Source: Tannerella sp. (GTDB lineage Bacteria > Bacteroidota > Bacteroidia > Bacteroidales > Tannerellaceae). From it: a stretch of DNA of 9,497 bases. Within the stretch, counting starts at the first letter, position 1; the number at the start of each line of letters is the position of its first letter. The translations under genes were made by a program, and so were the position numbers. The notes under the pieces were generated by a model, which saw only the letters and a list, made by a program, of their open reading frames with translations, ran no database searches and was not told the DNA's origin. Positions 1-8,700 of this stretch are shown piece after piece. The stretch lies in NCBI GenBank assembly GCA_031279875.1, contig JAITHS010000067.1:1-9497 (forward strand), in the 5' to 3' direction.

Positions 1-1516
1 AGGTGTTTTTAACCTCATTATCAAGATGGACTTTCCATTTAGAGCCGGGCATATAAACATGCCAAGTATTGCTGTCGGTTTCGTCATGGTCTCTGTTACA
101 CGGGGAGTTGTCTTCGACAAGTCTGGTAGGGTCTAACTTTTTGGTTTTATGATACATAGCGCGTACCCAGTCTTGTGCTTCGGAGCGGTACTGCCGTTTA
201 TTGTCGCGAGTAGTAAACAGTCCCCACGTTTCGTTAAAATTGACCCATGAAAAGATTGACGGATGATTAAAATCTCTTTTAATCTGGTTATCAAGACAAT
301 ATTCCCAGTCTTTGCGGGCATTTTCGTCCGGCTCGCCCCAGAAATTGGGAGTATCAGCCATGATAAGCAGTCCGAGACGGTCAGCCCAGTACAGTTTGCG
401 TGGTATTTCAACTTTGATATGGATACGGTTAGCATTGAGTCCCAGCCTTTTGGATAGTAAAATCTCGTCTTGCATAAATTTGTCGGAAGGGAAAGTGTAA
501 AATCCGTCGGGATGATAACTTTGGTCGAGGCAGGCTTGCAGATATAACGGCTTGTTGTTCAACGCCATATAAGGATAATCGGTGCCGGGCAGGGTTGTAA
601 CACTGATTTTGCGTTGTCCGAAATAAGTATTCACGCGGTCGATAGTGTTATCTTTGTTTTCGAGTGCGATTTCCATGTCGTAGAGATACGGGTCGTCGAG
701 CGTCCAGAGATGCTGCCGGTCGATTTTGATTTCAAAGCGATATGTTCTGTTTTCGAGATTAGGCAAGGCGTTTTTTTTGGGTGCCGCCTTGCCTTTCACG
801 GCATAGACAAAATCGGCCTGTTCGCCGTTGCGGAAGCGTACCCGTATTTGTGTGTTTTTGTCGGGGATATTGTCTAATACTGCCTCAACAAGCACTGTCG
901 AGCGGTCGATGTTGGGCGAGAAATGCACATAATCGATATACTTTTCGCCACGTGCTTCGAGATAAACGGTTTGCCATATACCGCGAGCGTCGCCGTATCC
1001 CTGTTTGCCGTAGAGACGCCGGTCGTTGGGGGTATCGTCGGCACAGACGGTCAGGCTTTGCGCTTCGCCGAAACGTATTTTGTCGGTCAGTTCAAACTCA
1101 AACGGTGTATAACCGCCTTGATGCGAGCCGAGCAGTGAGCCGTCGAGCCATACTTTTGTATCCCATTCGCAGGCGCCGATTATGAGAAAGATGCGTTTGC
1201 CTTTCCACGCTTCCGGTACGGAAAGATTTCGTCCGTACCAGCCTGTGTTGACGTCTTTTTGGTTGGCAACTCCCGACAATTTCGATCCCCACGGAAAAGG
1301 CACCTGAATTTTGAGGTCAAAGTCGGCAGTCTTTTTGTCGCGGATACCTTGTTCGGCAAGTTGTTTGTTGAAAGTAAAGTTCCATTCTCCGTTGAGGTTC
1401 ACCCATTCTGAACGCTCGAAGTCGGGGCGCGGATGCTCCGGCAACGGAATAGTTTGCTGTGCGTCTGTAAGCGCCGCTACGCACAAAAGGGCAATTGATA
1501 ATAATACTTTTTGCAT
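1..1516 (-). CDS. Secreted glycoside hydrolase family 2 protein (3' part outside window)
   Basis: The reading frame stays open from an ATG at 1516 to the window edge, giving about 505 residues and no stop. Residues 1-19 form a signal peptide (MQKVLLSIALL..., likely cleavage after TDA19), so the enzyme probably acts in the periplasm or at the cell surface. About residues 25-200 look like the GH2 jelly-roll sugar-binding domain (WVNLNGEWNF, GWYGRN, GACEWDTKVWLDG, GGYTPFEFELT). An immunoglobulin-like domain follows, and the TIM barrel starts near residue 300 with LDQSYHPDG (330-338). The family acid/base pair is present in HPSIFSWVNFNETWG as N428-E429. The nucleophile glutamate would lie beyond the window. 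The LDQ.Y.PDG and KVE...YWADRLGLL signatures fit the broad GH2 group that includes beta-galactosidases and beta-glucuronidases; the substrate cannot be told. An A-tract near 771-779 does not break the frame. No TAnnTTTG promoter is seen in the 46 bp after abiEii. Confidence 0.93.
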   Translation of the reverse strand, partial: MQKVLLSIALLCVAALTDAQQTIPLPEHPRPDFERSEWVNLNGEWNFTFNKQLAEQGIRDKKTADFDLKIQVPFPWGSKLSGVANQKDVNTGWYGRNLSVPEAWKGKRIFLIIGACEWDTKVWLDGSLLGSHQGGYTPFEFELTDKIRFGEAQSLTVCADDTPNDRRLYGKQGYGDARGIWQTVYLEARGEKYIDYVHFSPNIDRSTVLVEAVLDNIPDKNTQIRVRFRNGEQADFVYAVKGKAAPKKNALPNLENRTYRFEIKIDRQHLWTLDDPYLYDMEIALENKDNTIDRVNTYFGQRKISVTTLPGTDYPYMALNNKPLYLQACLDQSYHPDGFYTFPSDKFMQDEILLSKRLGLNANRIHIKVEIPRKLYWADRLGLLIMADTPNFWGEPDENARKDWEYCLDNQIKRDFNHPSIFSWVNFNETWGLFTTRDNKRQYRSEAQDWVRAMYHKTKKLDPTRLVEDNSPCNRDHDETDSNTWHVYMPGSKWKVHLDNEVKNT

Positions 1517-1562
1517 AATGAATAATGATTAATTGTTAGTGTATTGCTGATTTTTATGAATT

Positions 1563-2471
1563 TTATAGATGAAAATATTCCCTCAATCTTTCGATTCCAT
1601 GTTTATGTTTGGTTGGATTTGCATATTTTAATTTATTGATATTAAGCAATTTCCATTGAACAGACGGGAAGTCCTTGAATTTTGAATAATCTGTATTTTC
1701 CCACAAGGGAGTACCTTCTTCAAAACTGATAATAAATTGTTTGTCGCTGACAGTCAAATGATTATTGACATATTCGGTCAGATACAACCTGACGTCTTCA
1801 TAATCTTGGTATGAAAACCGAAGAGTGGTCATCCCAATAAACTGGTCATCCAATGTCTCTCTTTGGTCTATAAAATTGGGCGACAGCAGTTCCACAATCG
1901 GTCGGTCGCTGCCCAACAGACAAAAAATAAACCCCTGTTTTATTTCGTCGAAGTTGTTTACGTAATCAAACATAAATTTTACGTCAAACAAATCGCGCGG
2001 ATGCTGACGGTCGAGAGCAGCAGATATTTTCCCGCCATATAATTGCGACAACGGCACTATTTTCGCTTCACAAAATACTCCGAAAGCATCTTGCGCCGCT
2101 TTGCAAAGAGGCAAAACAATAGGATCTCCTATCACTCCGCGTTTTACATCATTGACTTCTATCTTCACAAGACTTTTCTGATAAGTGCATATCAATTTGC
2201 AGGGTTTGTCTTGAATAACAACTCCCGGAAGGATATTTCTAATTTTATCCTTCATCTCATTCAGGCGCTGTTTTATCGTTTGCAAAGATTCTTCTCTTGA
2301 TTGAAGCGGGAGATAAGTAATGTCTATATCGACCGAATAACGAGGTAAATCCTGAACAAACAAATTGATAGCTGTTCCGCCGTGAATAGCGAAACAGTCG
2401 ATTTTCGATATAATGGGAATGAAGCGTAACAACAGGCTCACCCGGTTTTTATATTCTTCATTCAGTGTCAT
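1563..2471 (-). CDS. abiEii: AbiEii/AbiGii-family nucleotidyltransferase toxin
   Basis: This 302-residue protein is a DUF1814-type nucleotidyltransferase, the toxin half of a type IV toxin-antitoxin and phage abortive-infection system. The family transfers nucleotides to cellular RNA; AbiEii is known to bind GTP, and related MenT toxins modify tRNA acceptor ends. Visible motifs are GGTAINLF (31-38) followed by R44-x-S-x-D48-x-D50, the metal-binding aspartates of the polymerase-beta fold; KIEV with E105; and GGKISAALDR...RDLFD (146-163), with K148, R159 and D160. All catalytic motifs look intact and the length is normal for the family, so the gene is probably functional. The ATG at 2471 overlaps the end of abiEi by 14 bp in another frame, which implies translational coupling. 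The cytoplasmic toxin gene is visibly more AT-rich than the exported-enzyme genes around it, which suggests a horizontally acquired cassette. Confidence 0.93.
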   Translation of the reverse strand: MTLNEEYKNRVSLLLRFIPIISKIDCFAIHGGTAINLFVQDLPRYSVDIDITYLPLQSREESLQTIKQRLNEMKDKIRNILPGVVIQDKPCKLICTYQKSLVKIEVNDVKRGVIGDPIVLPLCKAAQDAFGVFCEAKIVPLSQLYGGKISAALDRQHPRDLFDVKFMFDYVNNFDEIKQGFIFCLLGSDRPIVELLSPNFIDQRETLDDQFIGMTTLRFSYQDYEDVRLYLTEYVNNHLTVSDKQFIISFEEGTPLWENTDYSKFKDFPSVQWKLLNINKLKYANPTKHKHGIERLREYFHL

Positions 2472-3231
2472 TTGCCAATTCTTTGGGTATAGTTATTTGA
2501 TATTTAGTATTATACACGCCATTTTTCACAATCGACCGCTTGCCTGTTCCGAGCGATATTTTGGAAAGGTCGAGCATTTTCAGCCAGTCGTGTCCTGCTT
2601 TTTCAGCCATAAAAATAAACAAACGCTTCACTTTTACGGATTTGCAATCTTCCAACAGTGCCTGAACTTGAAGTGGGGACAACAAAGAAAGCGTTTCCAT
2701 AACATAGTATAAATCAGTCGGATTATAATATTGGGGTGACAGATGCAAACATTCCAAAAATGCCCTTGCCGTTGAAGAAACAGAAATGTTAAATCCCTCC
2801 TGCAAAACCGTTTCCATGCCTATTTCCGCATCCAAAAACTCGGTTGTAAAATGCCTCAAAATAACATTCCAATCTCTTTTGAGAAACCACGCAGGCAAGC
2901 GTTCGCTTTTGGGCGAAAACACTACTACTGTCTTTTTCCCCATTGGCAGATAGTGAGAAAAACCATTTATTTCGAGCGCGGACAATGCTCCGATTGCGAA
3001 ATGTTTTTTGTCCTGCTCGTTCAGGCTTGCCAATGCTCCGAACAGCGAATAATTATCACCGGTGCGCACCATTACCCCCGTGCCTATCGGCGTGAGCCAT
3101 TGAGAGCGTCTGTAATGACGCTGCAACTCGCGCGATATGCCGTTTGCAACCATCCACGACGACAAAAATAGTCCGCCTCGTGGGACTTTCTGTAAAAGTT
3201 GGTTTATTTTCGTCTGTACATTGATATTCAT
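2458..3231 (-). CDS. abiEi: AbiEi-family antitoxin / transcriptional autoregulator
   Basis: This 257-residue protein precedes and overlaps abiEii, the standard order of the abiE operon. Residues 8-60 (INQLLQKVPRGGLF..., RELQRHYRRSQWLTPIGTGVMVR) match the AbiEi N-terminal winged-helix domain. The remainder, including YSLFGALASL (61-70) and the region around 160-220, fits the AbiEi C-terminal antitoxin part. In characterised AbiE systems the antitoxin does not bind the toxin protein; it neutralises toxicity by another route and represses its own promoter through inverted repeats. The chosen ATG at 3231 gives a full winged helix and lies only four bases after a TATCTTTG promoter element, so the transcript may start at or next to the start codon. 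The next in-frame methionine (residue 27) would remove part of the DNA-binding domain and is unlikely. Confidence 0.88.
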   Translation of the reverse strand: MNINVQTKINQLLQKVPRGGLFLSSWMVANGISRELQRHYRRSQWLTPIGTGVMVRTGDNYSLFGALASLNEQDKKHFAIGALSALEINGFSHYLPMGKKTVVVFSPKSERLPAWFLKRDWNVILRHFTTEFLDAEIGMETVLQEGFNISVSSTARAFLECLHLSPQYYNPTDLYYVMETLSLLSPLQVQALLEDCKSVKVKRLFIFMAEKAGHDWLKMLDLSKISLGTGKRSIVKNGVYNTKYQITIPKELANDTE

Positions 3232-3235
3232 ATTG

Positions 3236-3243
3236 CAAAGATA
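3236..3243 (-). promoter_or_regulatory. Bacteroidota -7 box of the abiE promoter
   Basis: On the minus strand this reads TATCTTTG, a perfect TAnnTTTG element, followed by CAAT and then the abiEi ATG at 3231. Normal spacing would put the transcription start at or within a few bases of the start codon. No convincing TTG (-33) element lies at the usual distance. A second TTTGC stands exactly 10 bp upstream (3245-3249), one helical turn away, and might be part of an operator. Confidence 0.65.
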
Positions 3244-3274
3244 CGCAAAAAAATAAACTTTGTCTTCATTTTAA

Positions 3275-3318
3275 ATAAAAATTCGAGCAGTCAAAATAAA
3301 ATTTCGACTGCTCGAATT
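3275..3318 (-). terminator. Intrinsic terminator after the DUF6807 gene
   Basis: A perfect 13-bp inverted repeat (arms 3280-3292 and 3306-3318, core TTCGAGCAGTC) encloses a 13-nt AT-rich loop. On the minus strand the hairpin is followed directly by a T-rich run (TTTTTATTT). It lies eight bases after the stop codon of the DUF6807 gene, so it should end the oxidoreductase-DUF6807 transcript and insulate it from abiE. Confidence 0.88.
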
Positions 3319-3326
3319 ACAATAGT

Positions 3327-4217
3327 TTACTCTTGTCTATATTTCAAAAACTGTCCTGCGATATCAGCCTGTTTAGTATCGCCGGCGTGGATAAGTACGC
3401 GATAGCGAAACGCTACTCTGTATCCGCTTGGAATAAAAGTATCGCTACCGTTTTCGGGCCAGTAGAGCGGCGTCGGCGAAACGAAGCCGTAATCTCTTGT
3501 AAACCATTGCGCCGGATAGACGATATTTGAGGGATGCTGCAACATTGCGATACCTTCGACGCCTGCTTTACGGGTGCCGTAGCAGTCGATCCATGCCGAT
3601 GTAGTGCCGAAAGTAGCCTTTTCGCCTTGTTCTCCTTCGGCATTGACCATAACGCCGCCTTCTTTTACCGACAAGTCGGGGTCGAGACGGATACTAAACA
3701 GCGAATGATTAGTCTTTTGTATCGTTACATCCGTCAGCGTTTCTATTTCGACATCAAAATCTATCTGCCACAGATTAGCCGAAGGAGCAGATATAGTGAT
3801 AGTTCGTTTGTCTTTGAAGGGCGCTTCGGCGTCGGGACGTTTCCAAAGACAGGCATCTTTGATTACTACCCGCGAGCCTTTGGCTTCAACAATAGTAGCG
3901 CCTTCGGATATGATACGACCGCGTTCAAGACCTTCCTGCCAGTAGTTGCCGCCGTTTACCTTGTCGCAGCCAAAGAAGATAGAACTGTGATGCGGATATT
4001 CGCCGTTGCGCATTGAGGTAACGCCGCTACCGGTCAGAGGGCCGTTGACGGGAAAGAAGAAAGGATACTTCTCGTCGGCGTCAAAGTGATAGGACGTAAA
4101 AAATTTGTTACCGATTGTAACATCAATACGGTCGCCGATTTTAACGGCTGAGACCGTTTGCGGTTGAGCATTAACGCCGACCGCACAGATAATGAATAAT
4201 AATAATGTATATTTCAT
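3327..4217 (-). CDS. Secreted DUF6807 (PmoA-like) family protein
   Basis: The 296-residue protein starts with a signal peptide (MKYTLLLFIICAVGVNA, likely cleaved after A17), so it should be periplasmic or exported. The body matches the DUF6807 family, formerly labelled 'methane oxygenase PmoA': residues 68-93 carry TSMRNGEYPHHSSIFFGCDKVNGGNYW, with the conserved H76-H77 and the tryptophan further on, and the C-terminus has the beta-rich RVAFRYRVLIHAGDT pattern. The fold is thought to be a beta-sandwich as in carbohydrate-active proteins, and the 'methane oxygenase' name is not supported by any methane-oxidation context here. The family often sits beside Gfo/Idh/MocA oxidoreductases in sugar-degradation loci, as it does here, but its reaction is not known to me. 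Only 2 bp separate it from the upstream oxidoreductase stop codon, so the two are almost certainly co-transcribed and translationally coupled. Confidence 0.85.
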   Translation of the reverse strand: MKYTLLLFIICAVGVNAQPQTVSAVKIGDRIDVTIGNKFFTSYHFDADEKYPFFFPVNGPLTGSGVTSMRNGEYPHHSSIFFGCDKVNGGNYWQEGLERGRIISEGATIVEAKGSRVVIKDACLWKRPDAEAPFKDKRTITISAPSANLWQIDFDVEIETLTDVTIQKTNHSLFSIRLDPDLSVKEGGVMVNAEGEQGEKATFGTTSAWIDCYGTRKAGVEGIAMLQHPSNIVYPAQWFTRDYGFVSPTPLYWPENGSDTFIPSGYRVAFRYRVLIHAGDTKQADIAGQFLKYRQE

Positions 4218-4219
4218 AT

Positions 4220-5581
4220 TTAAAATTGATATGGTGGGCGATGTGGGCGGGCGATCATTGAATTGGCTTCGTCGTCATTTTTAAAGCGTTCGAGGGTCGG
4301 ATCCCAGTAGAGTTTACGATTAAGTTTCATTGCTATATGTTGCAACAGGCAAGCCGTGCATGAGCGGTGGGCTACTTCGGCTGGGGTAATGTTTTTCTTG
4401 CTGTCGCGGATACTTTCGAGCCAGTTACCGTGATGGTCTTTGCTGACGTAGAGACGCACGGGGTCGTTGTCGGTCAGAGGAGAGAGGATTTTTTCGTTCG
4501 ACGCTTGTAAGGCTTTCGATTTGGTACTGATAGGCTCGTTGGCCGAAGCCGCATAACTGCCGCGACTGACAAATATCCACCCTTCCGTACCGGTAATCAG
4601 CAAGCCGTTAGGTTTCTCTTTGCTCTCGGTAGTGCCTGTAACTATGACGCCATTGTCATAAAGCATTTCGGTAGAATAATCTCCGTGAACGTCCCACAAG
4701 CCGCCGGTAGCGAATTTTGCTTTGCCGGATATTTCTATCGGACCGGAATATTCTCTGTCCATAGCCCAGTGAGCGATGTCGAAATGATGAGCGCCCCAGC
4801 CTGTTATCATGCCGGCGCCAAACTGCTCGCAGCGTAGCCAGCCCGGACGACCGTAGCCTTTCTGAGGATGAACACGCTCTTCGGTATAATAAACGTAAGG
4901 CGTCTGGCCGAGCCATTTGTCGTAGTCGAAAGTAGCCGGAGCGGGCATCTCGACAGTACTACCTCCCGGAGGGTCGCCCGGCAAACGAACATCAATAGTT
5001 TTGAGTTGACCGATACGTCCGTTGCGAACCAACTCACAGGCTACGCGAAACTGCTCCATAGAGCGTTGCTGACTGCCGATTTGGAGTATGACGCCGTTCG
5101 CATTGACGGCATTACTCATCTTCCTGCCCTCGTCAATAGTCAGAGATGTAGGCTTTTGCAGATAGATATGCTTACCGGCGCGGGCGGCGTCGATGGCTAT
5201 CTTGGCGTGCCAGTGGTCGGGAGTGCTGACTAATACCGCGTCGATGTCTTTGTCGGCAAGCATCTCCTCGTAGTTGACATAGGTCTTGACGCCGGTGTAA
5301 GGCGAACCGAGTTTCTTTGAATAAGTACTTTCGATAAGCGTTTTAGCATCAGCCAAACGGTTTGTATCAAGGTCGGAAGCGGCGATGAGCCGTGCGTAAT
5401 CATATTTCCATACGCCCGGCATATCATGGTCGCGAGATATACGCCCACAACCGATAGCGCCGATGTTGATACGATTAGATGGAGCGTTTGGTCCGAAAAC
5501 GGACGCAGGAACAATCGTCGGAACCACCAGTAACCCTGTTCCGACACTTACGGTACGTTTGATAAAATTTCTTCTGTTCAT
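4220..5581 (-). CDS. Tat-exported Gfo/Idh/MocA family NAD(P)-dependent oxidoreductase
   Basis: This 453-residue protein begins with a twin-arginine signal (MNRRNFIKRT, then a hydrophobic stretch to about residue 30), so it should be folded with its cofactor before export to the periplasm. Residues 38-140 form the Rossmann fold with the dinucleotide loop GAIGCG (41-46) and VSTPDHWHAKIAIDAARAGKHIY. The family EKP motif appears as Q-K-P (142-144), keeping the catalytic lysine K143. The second domain has WGAHHFDIAHWA (262-273), with the histidines used in sugar oxidation, and the end RPHRPPYQF is typical of Tat-type Bacteroidota members. Such enzymes oxidise or reduce sugar hydroxyls, in some cases to 3-keto sugars; the exact substrate is unknown. 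It is first in a two-gene operon with the DUF6807 gene and is read divergently from the flavoprotein gene. Confidence 0.93.
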   Translation of the reverse strand: MNRRNFIKRTVSVGTGLLVVPTIVPASVFGPNAPSNRINIGAIGCGRISRDHDMPGVWKYDYARLIAASDLDTNRLADAKTLIESTYSKKLGSPYTGVKTYVNYEEMLADKDIDAVLVSTPDHWHAKIAIDAARAGKHIYLQKPTSLTIDEGRKMSNAVNANGVILQIGSQQRSMEQFRVACELVRNGRIGQLKTIDVRLPGDPPGGSTVEMPAPATFDYDKWLGQTPYVYYTEERVHPQKGYGRPGWLRCEQFGAGMITGWGAHHFDIAHWAMDREYSGPIEISGKAKFATGGLWDVHGDYSTEMLYDNGVIVTGTTESKEKPNGLLITGTEGWIFVSRGSYAASANEPISTKSKALQASNEKILSPLTDNDPVRLYVSKDHHGNWLESIRDSKKNITPAEVAHRSCTACLLQHIAMKLNRKLYWDPTLERFKNDDEANSMIARPHRPPYQF

Positions 5582-5618
5582 GCTGTTTAGATGTTTATTA
5601 TGATGAAAAATTTTGCCG

Positions 5619-5626
5619 CAAAGATA
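5619..5626 (-). promoter_or_regulatory. Bacteroidota -7 box for the Gfo/Idh-DUF6807 operon
   Basis: On the minus strand this reads TATCTTTG, continuing as CGGC, a perfect TAnnTTTG element. A TTTG (minus strand, 5653-5650) stands 23 bp upstream as a possible -33 element. The transcription start would fall near 5614, leaving an AT-rich leader of about 33 nt before the ATG at 5581. Confidence 0.72.
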
Positions 5627-5712
5627 GCATAAATTTTTGATATTTTACACAAACAAATAAAAATTTTTCCTGATTGCTACAATAAAGTGCTTAATTCTTA
5701 ATTTTTAATTCG

Positions 5713-5720
5713 TATCTTTG
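5713..5720 (+). promoter_or_regulatory. Bacteroidota -7 box for the flavoprotein gene
   Basis: TATCTTTG, continuing as CGGC, matches the TAnnTTTG consensus. The start of transcription would be near 5725, giving a leader of only about 18 nt before the ATG at 5743, with no Shine-Dalgarno sequence. A -33 TTG at the normal distance is not clear. The 12-nt core is identical to that of the opposite promoter. Confidence 0.7.
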
Positions 5721-5742
5721 CGGCCTCATAACTCAAAACAAT

Positions 5743-8700
5743 ATGCTAACAAGACGTTCATTTATCAAAACTGCTGCTGCGGGCAGTGCGCTGACGGCTT
5801 TCGGTCAATATTCCGCAGCACGTTCGGCTGTTAATGCCGTAACCGTCAATGATACCACAACATTTGTACTTGAAGGAGAGCGCCGAATACCTGTCATAGC
5901 CGATGTGGACATTGCCATTGTAGGCGGTTCGTCGGCGGCTGTTGCGGCGGCGGCAGCAGCGGCAAGAGCAGGCTGCACGGTATTTCTTGCTGCTCCGATG
6001 CCATATCTCGGTGAAGATATCTGCGGTACTTTTCGCTTTGTGCCAAACAAAGACGAGCAGCCCGACCTGCCATTAAGTCGCAAACTTTTCGGGCAGTCGA
6101 AAAACCCTACGCCGCTGTATATCAAGACCGAACTCGAAAACGAACTCATCGACAACGACGTACGGTTTTTGTACAGTTCTTATCTTACCAATATTATTAA
6201 AGATACGTCGGGCGCAGTGGCAGGGATTGTTATTACCAATCGTTCGGGGCGGCAGGCTATTTGCAGTCGTGCCGTTATTGACGCAACAAATACGGCTGTT
6301 GCTGCCCGTGCTGCTGCGGCCGAGTTTACTGTTTTCAAGCCGGGGAAATACGACTTTTCGTTTGTTACCGTCGGCAGCAAGGCACAGTCGATTGTAGGCG
6401 CCATTGCCGAAGATGTGCCTTATACATTAAATTATAGGAATAAAACGCTGCCCGTAACGCGATATACTTTCAATCTTGATATTTCAAAAGACTCTTATTC
6501 CGCCATTCAGGAAGCAGAGCAGATTATCCGCGACAAGACATGGACGCCCGACCAGAGCGACAGTTCCGATTGCCTTGAATACGTGCCTTTGACACAAATA
6601 ATCCCTCAACAAGAATACCGGCAGTCGGCAACGCTGATAAGAGATATACCTTTCGAGGCATTATTGCCGAAAAGTATTGATAATCTCGTAGTTTTGAGCG
6701 CTTCTGCCGGTTTGTCGCACGAAGCGGCGTCGAAAATACTGCATCCCGTCAATGCCGTTGCGCTCGGACAGATGGCAGGTGAGAAGATTGCCGATATTAT
6801 CAACAGAAAGCAAAAGACCAATAATGCGACCATCATATTCGGCGCTATAACCAAAGGCGATAATATCGGAGAAATACGCGAATTGACGGCGCCGTTGCGA
6901 CCCGACGGCTTGACGTCCGGCAGGGAGATACCCACCCAAACCGAAACTGCGCTTCCTGTTCTCGGACAATACGACGTTATAGTTCTCGGCGGCGGCACAG
7001 CAGGCGCTCCGGCAGGAATATCGGCAGCACGACACGGCGCTAAAACGCTGATGCTTGAATACTTACACGGCTTGGGCGGCTTGATGACGCTCGGCTTGAT
7101 AGGACGTTACTGGGACGGCTATCGCGGCGGGTTTTCAGCCGAAGCCGACGAAGGTGTCCGCAACATGGCACCGTCAGACCATCCGCGACAACTAAAAAAC
7201 TGGAAAGACGACCATCACTCCGACTGGAAGCAAGAATATTTCCGTCGAGAATATCGCAAAGCAGGCGGCGAGTTATGGTTTGGCGTCATCGGCAGCGGGG
7301 CGTTAGTAAAAGATAATGTCGTAAAAGGCGTAGTCGTTACAACTCCTTACGGACGCGGCGTCGTGCTTGGCAAAATCATTATCGACAGCACCGGCAGCGC
7401 CGACACAGCCATCGCCGCCGGTGCCGATTACAACTATACCGGCAAACATGTCGCCGTACAAGGCGCAGGAATGGGCTTCTGGGCGCCCGAAGATTACTAC
7501 AACAACAACGACTGGGCATTTATCGACGATACCGATATGCTTGACGTGAGCCGAATATACGTTCAGGCAAAAAAGAAACTTGCCGGAAAATACGATATGG
7601 TCAAACTGCCGCAAACACGCGAACGCAGGCGGATAGCAGCCCAATACAACGTCTCGGTTTACGACGTAATCGGCAAACGACGCTATAACGACACAATTTC
7701 ATATCACAAAAGTTCGTTTGATACTCACGGTATGATTGTTGACCCTTATTTCATCCTCTTACCGCCCGAAAAACGTCATGCTATCTATGACGCCGACGTG
7801 CCGCTTCGCGCTTTATTGCCGAAAGGATTAACTAACATCATGGTTACAGGATTGGGTGCCGGTGCCGACCGCGACGCTATGCCCGTGATACGTATGCAGT
7901 CATGCCTTCAATGTCAAGGCTTTGCCGTCGGATACCTCGCCGCAACAGCCGTTAAGGAGGGCAAAACGGTAACGAAAGTTGACATCCGCAAGGTACAGAA
8001 ATATCTTGTAAGCATAGGTAATCTTCCCGACAGAATTCTTACCGAAAAGCCGTTCAAAGGCTATTCCGACAATGAATACGCTACCGCCGCTCGCTCTGTT
8101 CGCGACAATTATAAAGGTCTCGAAATACTTCTTACCGATACCGACAAATGTAAACATTATGTTAATAAAGAAATACTGACGGCAACGTCCGACAGCGACC
8201 GCGTTATCTATGCCTCAATACTCTGCATCCTTGGCGACAAAACGTATGCCAAAGTCCTCGCCGACGAAATACAACGCCACGACAAATGGGATGTCGGGTG
8301 GAACTATACCGGAATGGGACAGTTCGGACCGTGCATGAGCCGCCTCGACGCTCTTATCATCGCACTCGGCAAATCACGCGATGCGACATATCTGCCCACA
8401 GTGCTGCAAAAAGCACAACTGCTTAACCGCGAAAATACTTTCTCGCATTTTCGCGCCGTAAGTATCGCCGCCGAAGAGATGCGTAGCCCCGACGCCGCAT
8501 CTTTGCTTTACGACAAACTGACGGCGCCCGGTATGCGCAATCACCATATTGCCGACTATCGCGACGCCCGCCGCAAAACCGTTCCCGACGTCAACGACAC
8601 CTCAACACGTAACGATGCCCTCAAAGAACTGCATCTTGCCCGCGCCCTCTACTTCTGCGGCGACAAATCAGCACTCGGCGAAACAATTCTTCGCAACTAC

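Noticed and set aside
771..779. Homopolymer run in the GH2 gene considered as a frameshift site
   Set aside because: The translation is continuous and motif-consistent on both sides (…GKAAPKKNALPNLENRTY…), so no shift is needed.
614..1532. Several plus-strand frames of 64-134 residues across the GH2 gene
   Set aside because: All lie antisense to a continuous GH2 frame with recognisable motifs, and their sequences show no protein-like pattern.
3327..4217. Interpretation of the DUF6807 gene as a methane monooxygenase subunit
   Set aside because: The 'PmoA' family name is a label from database history; the protein is a soluble exported protein without the membrane helices of true PmoA, and no methane-oxidation genes are nearby.
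5805..7644. Antisense frames of 74-130 residues inside the flavoprotein gene
   Set aside because: They are shadows of the GC-biased codons of the plus-strand gene, which has clear FAD-binding motifs in its own frame.
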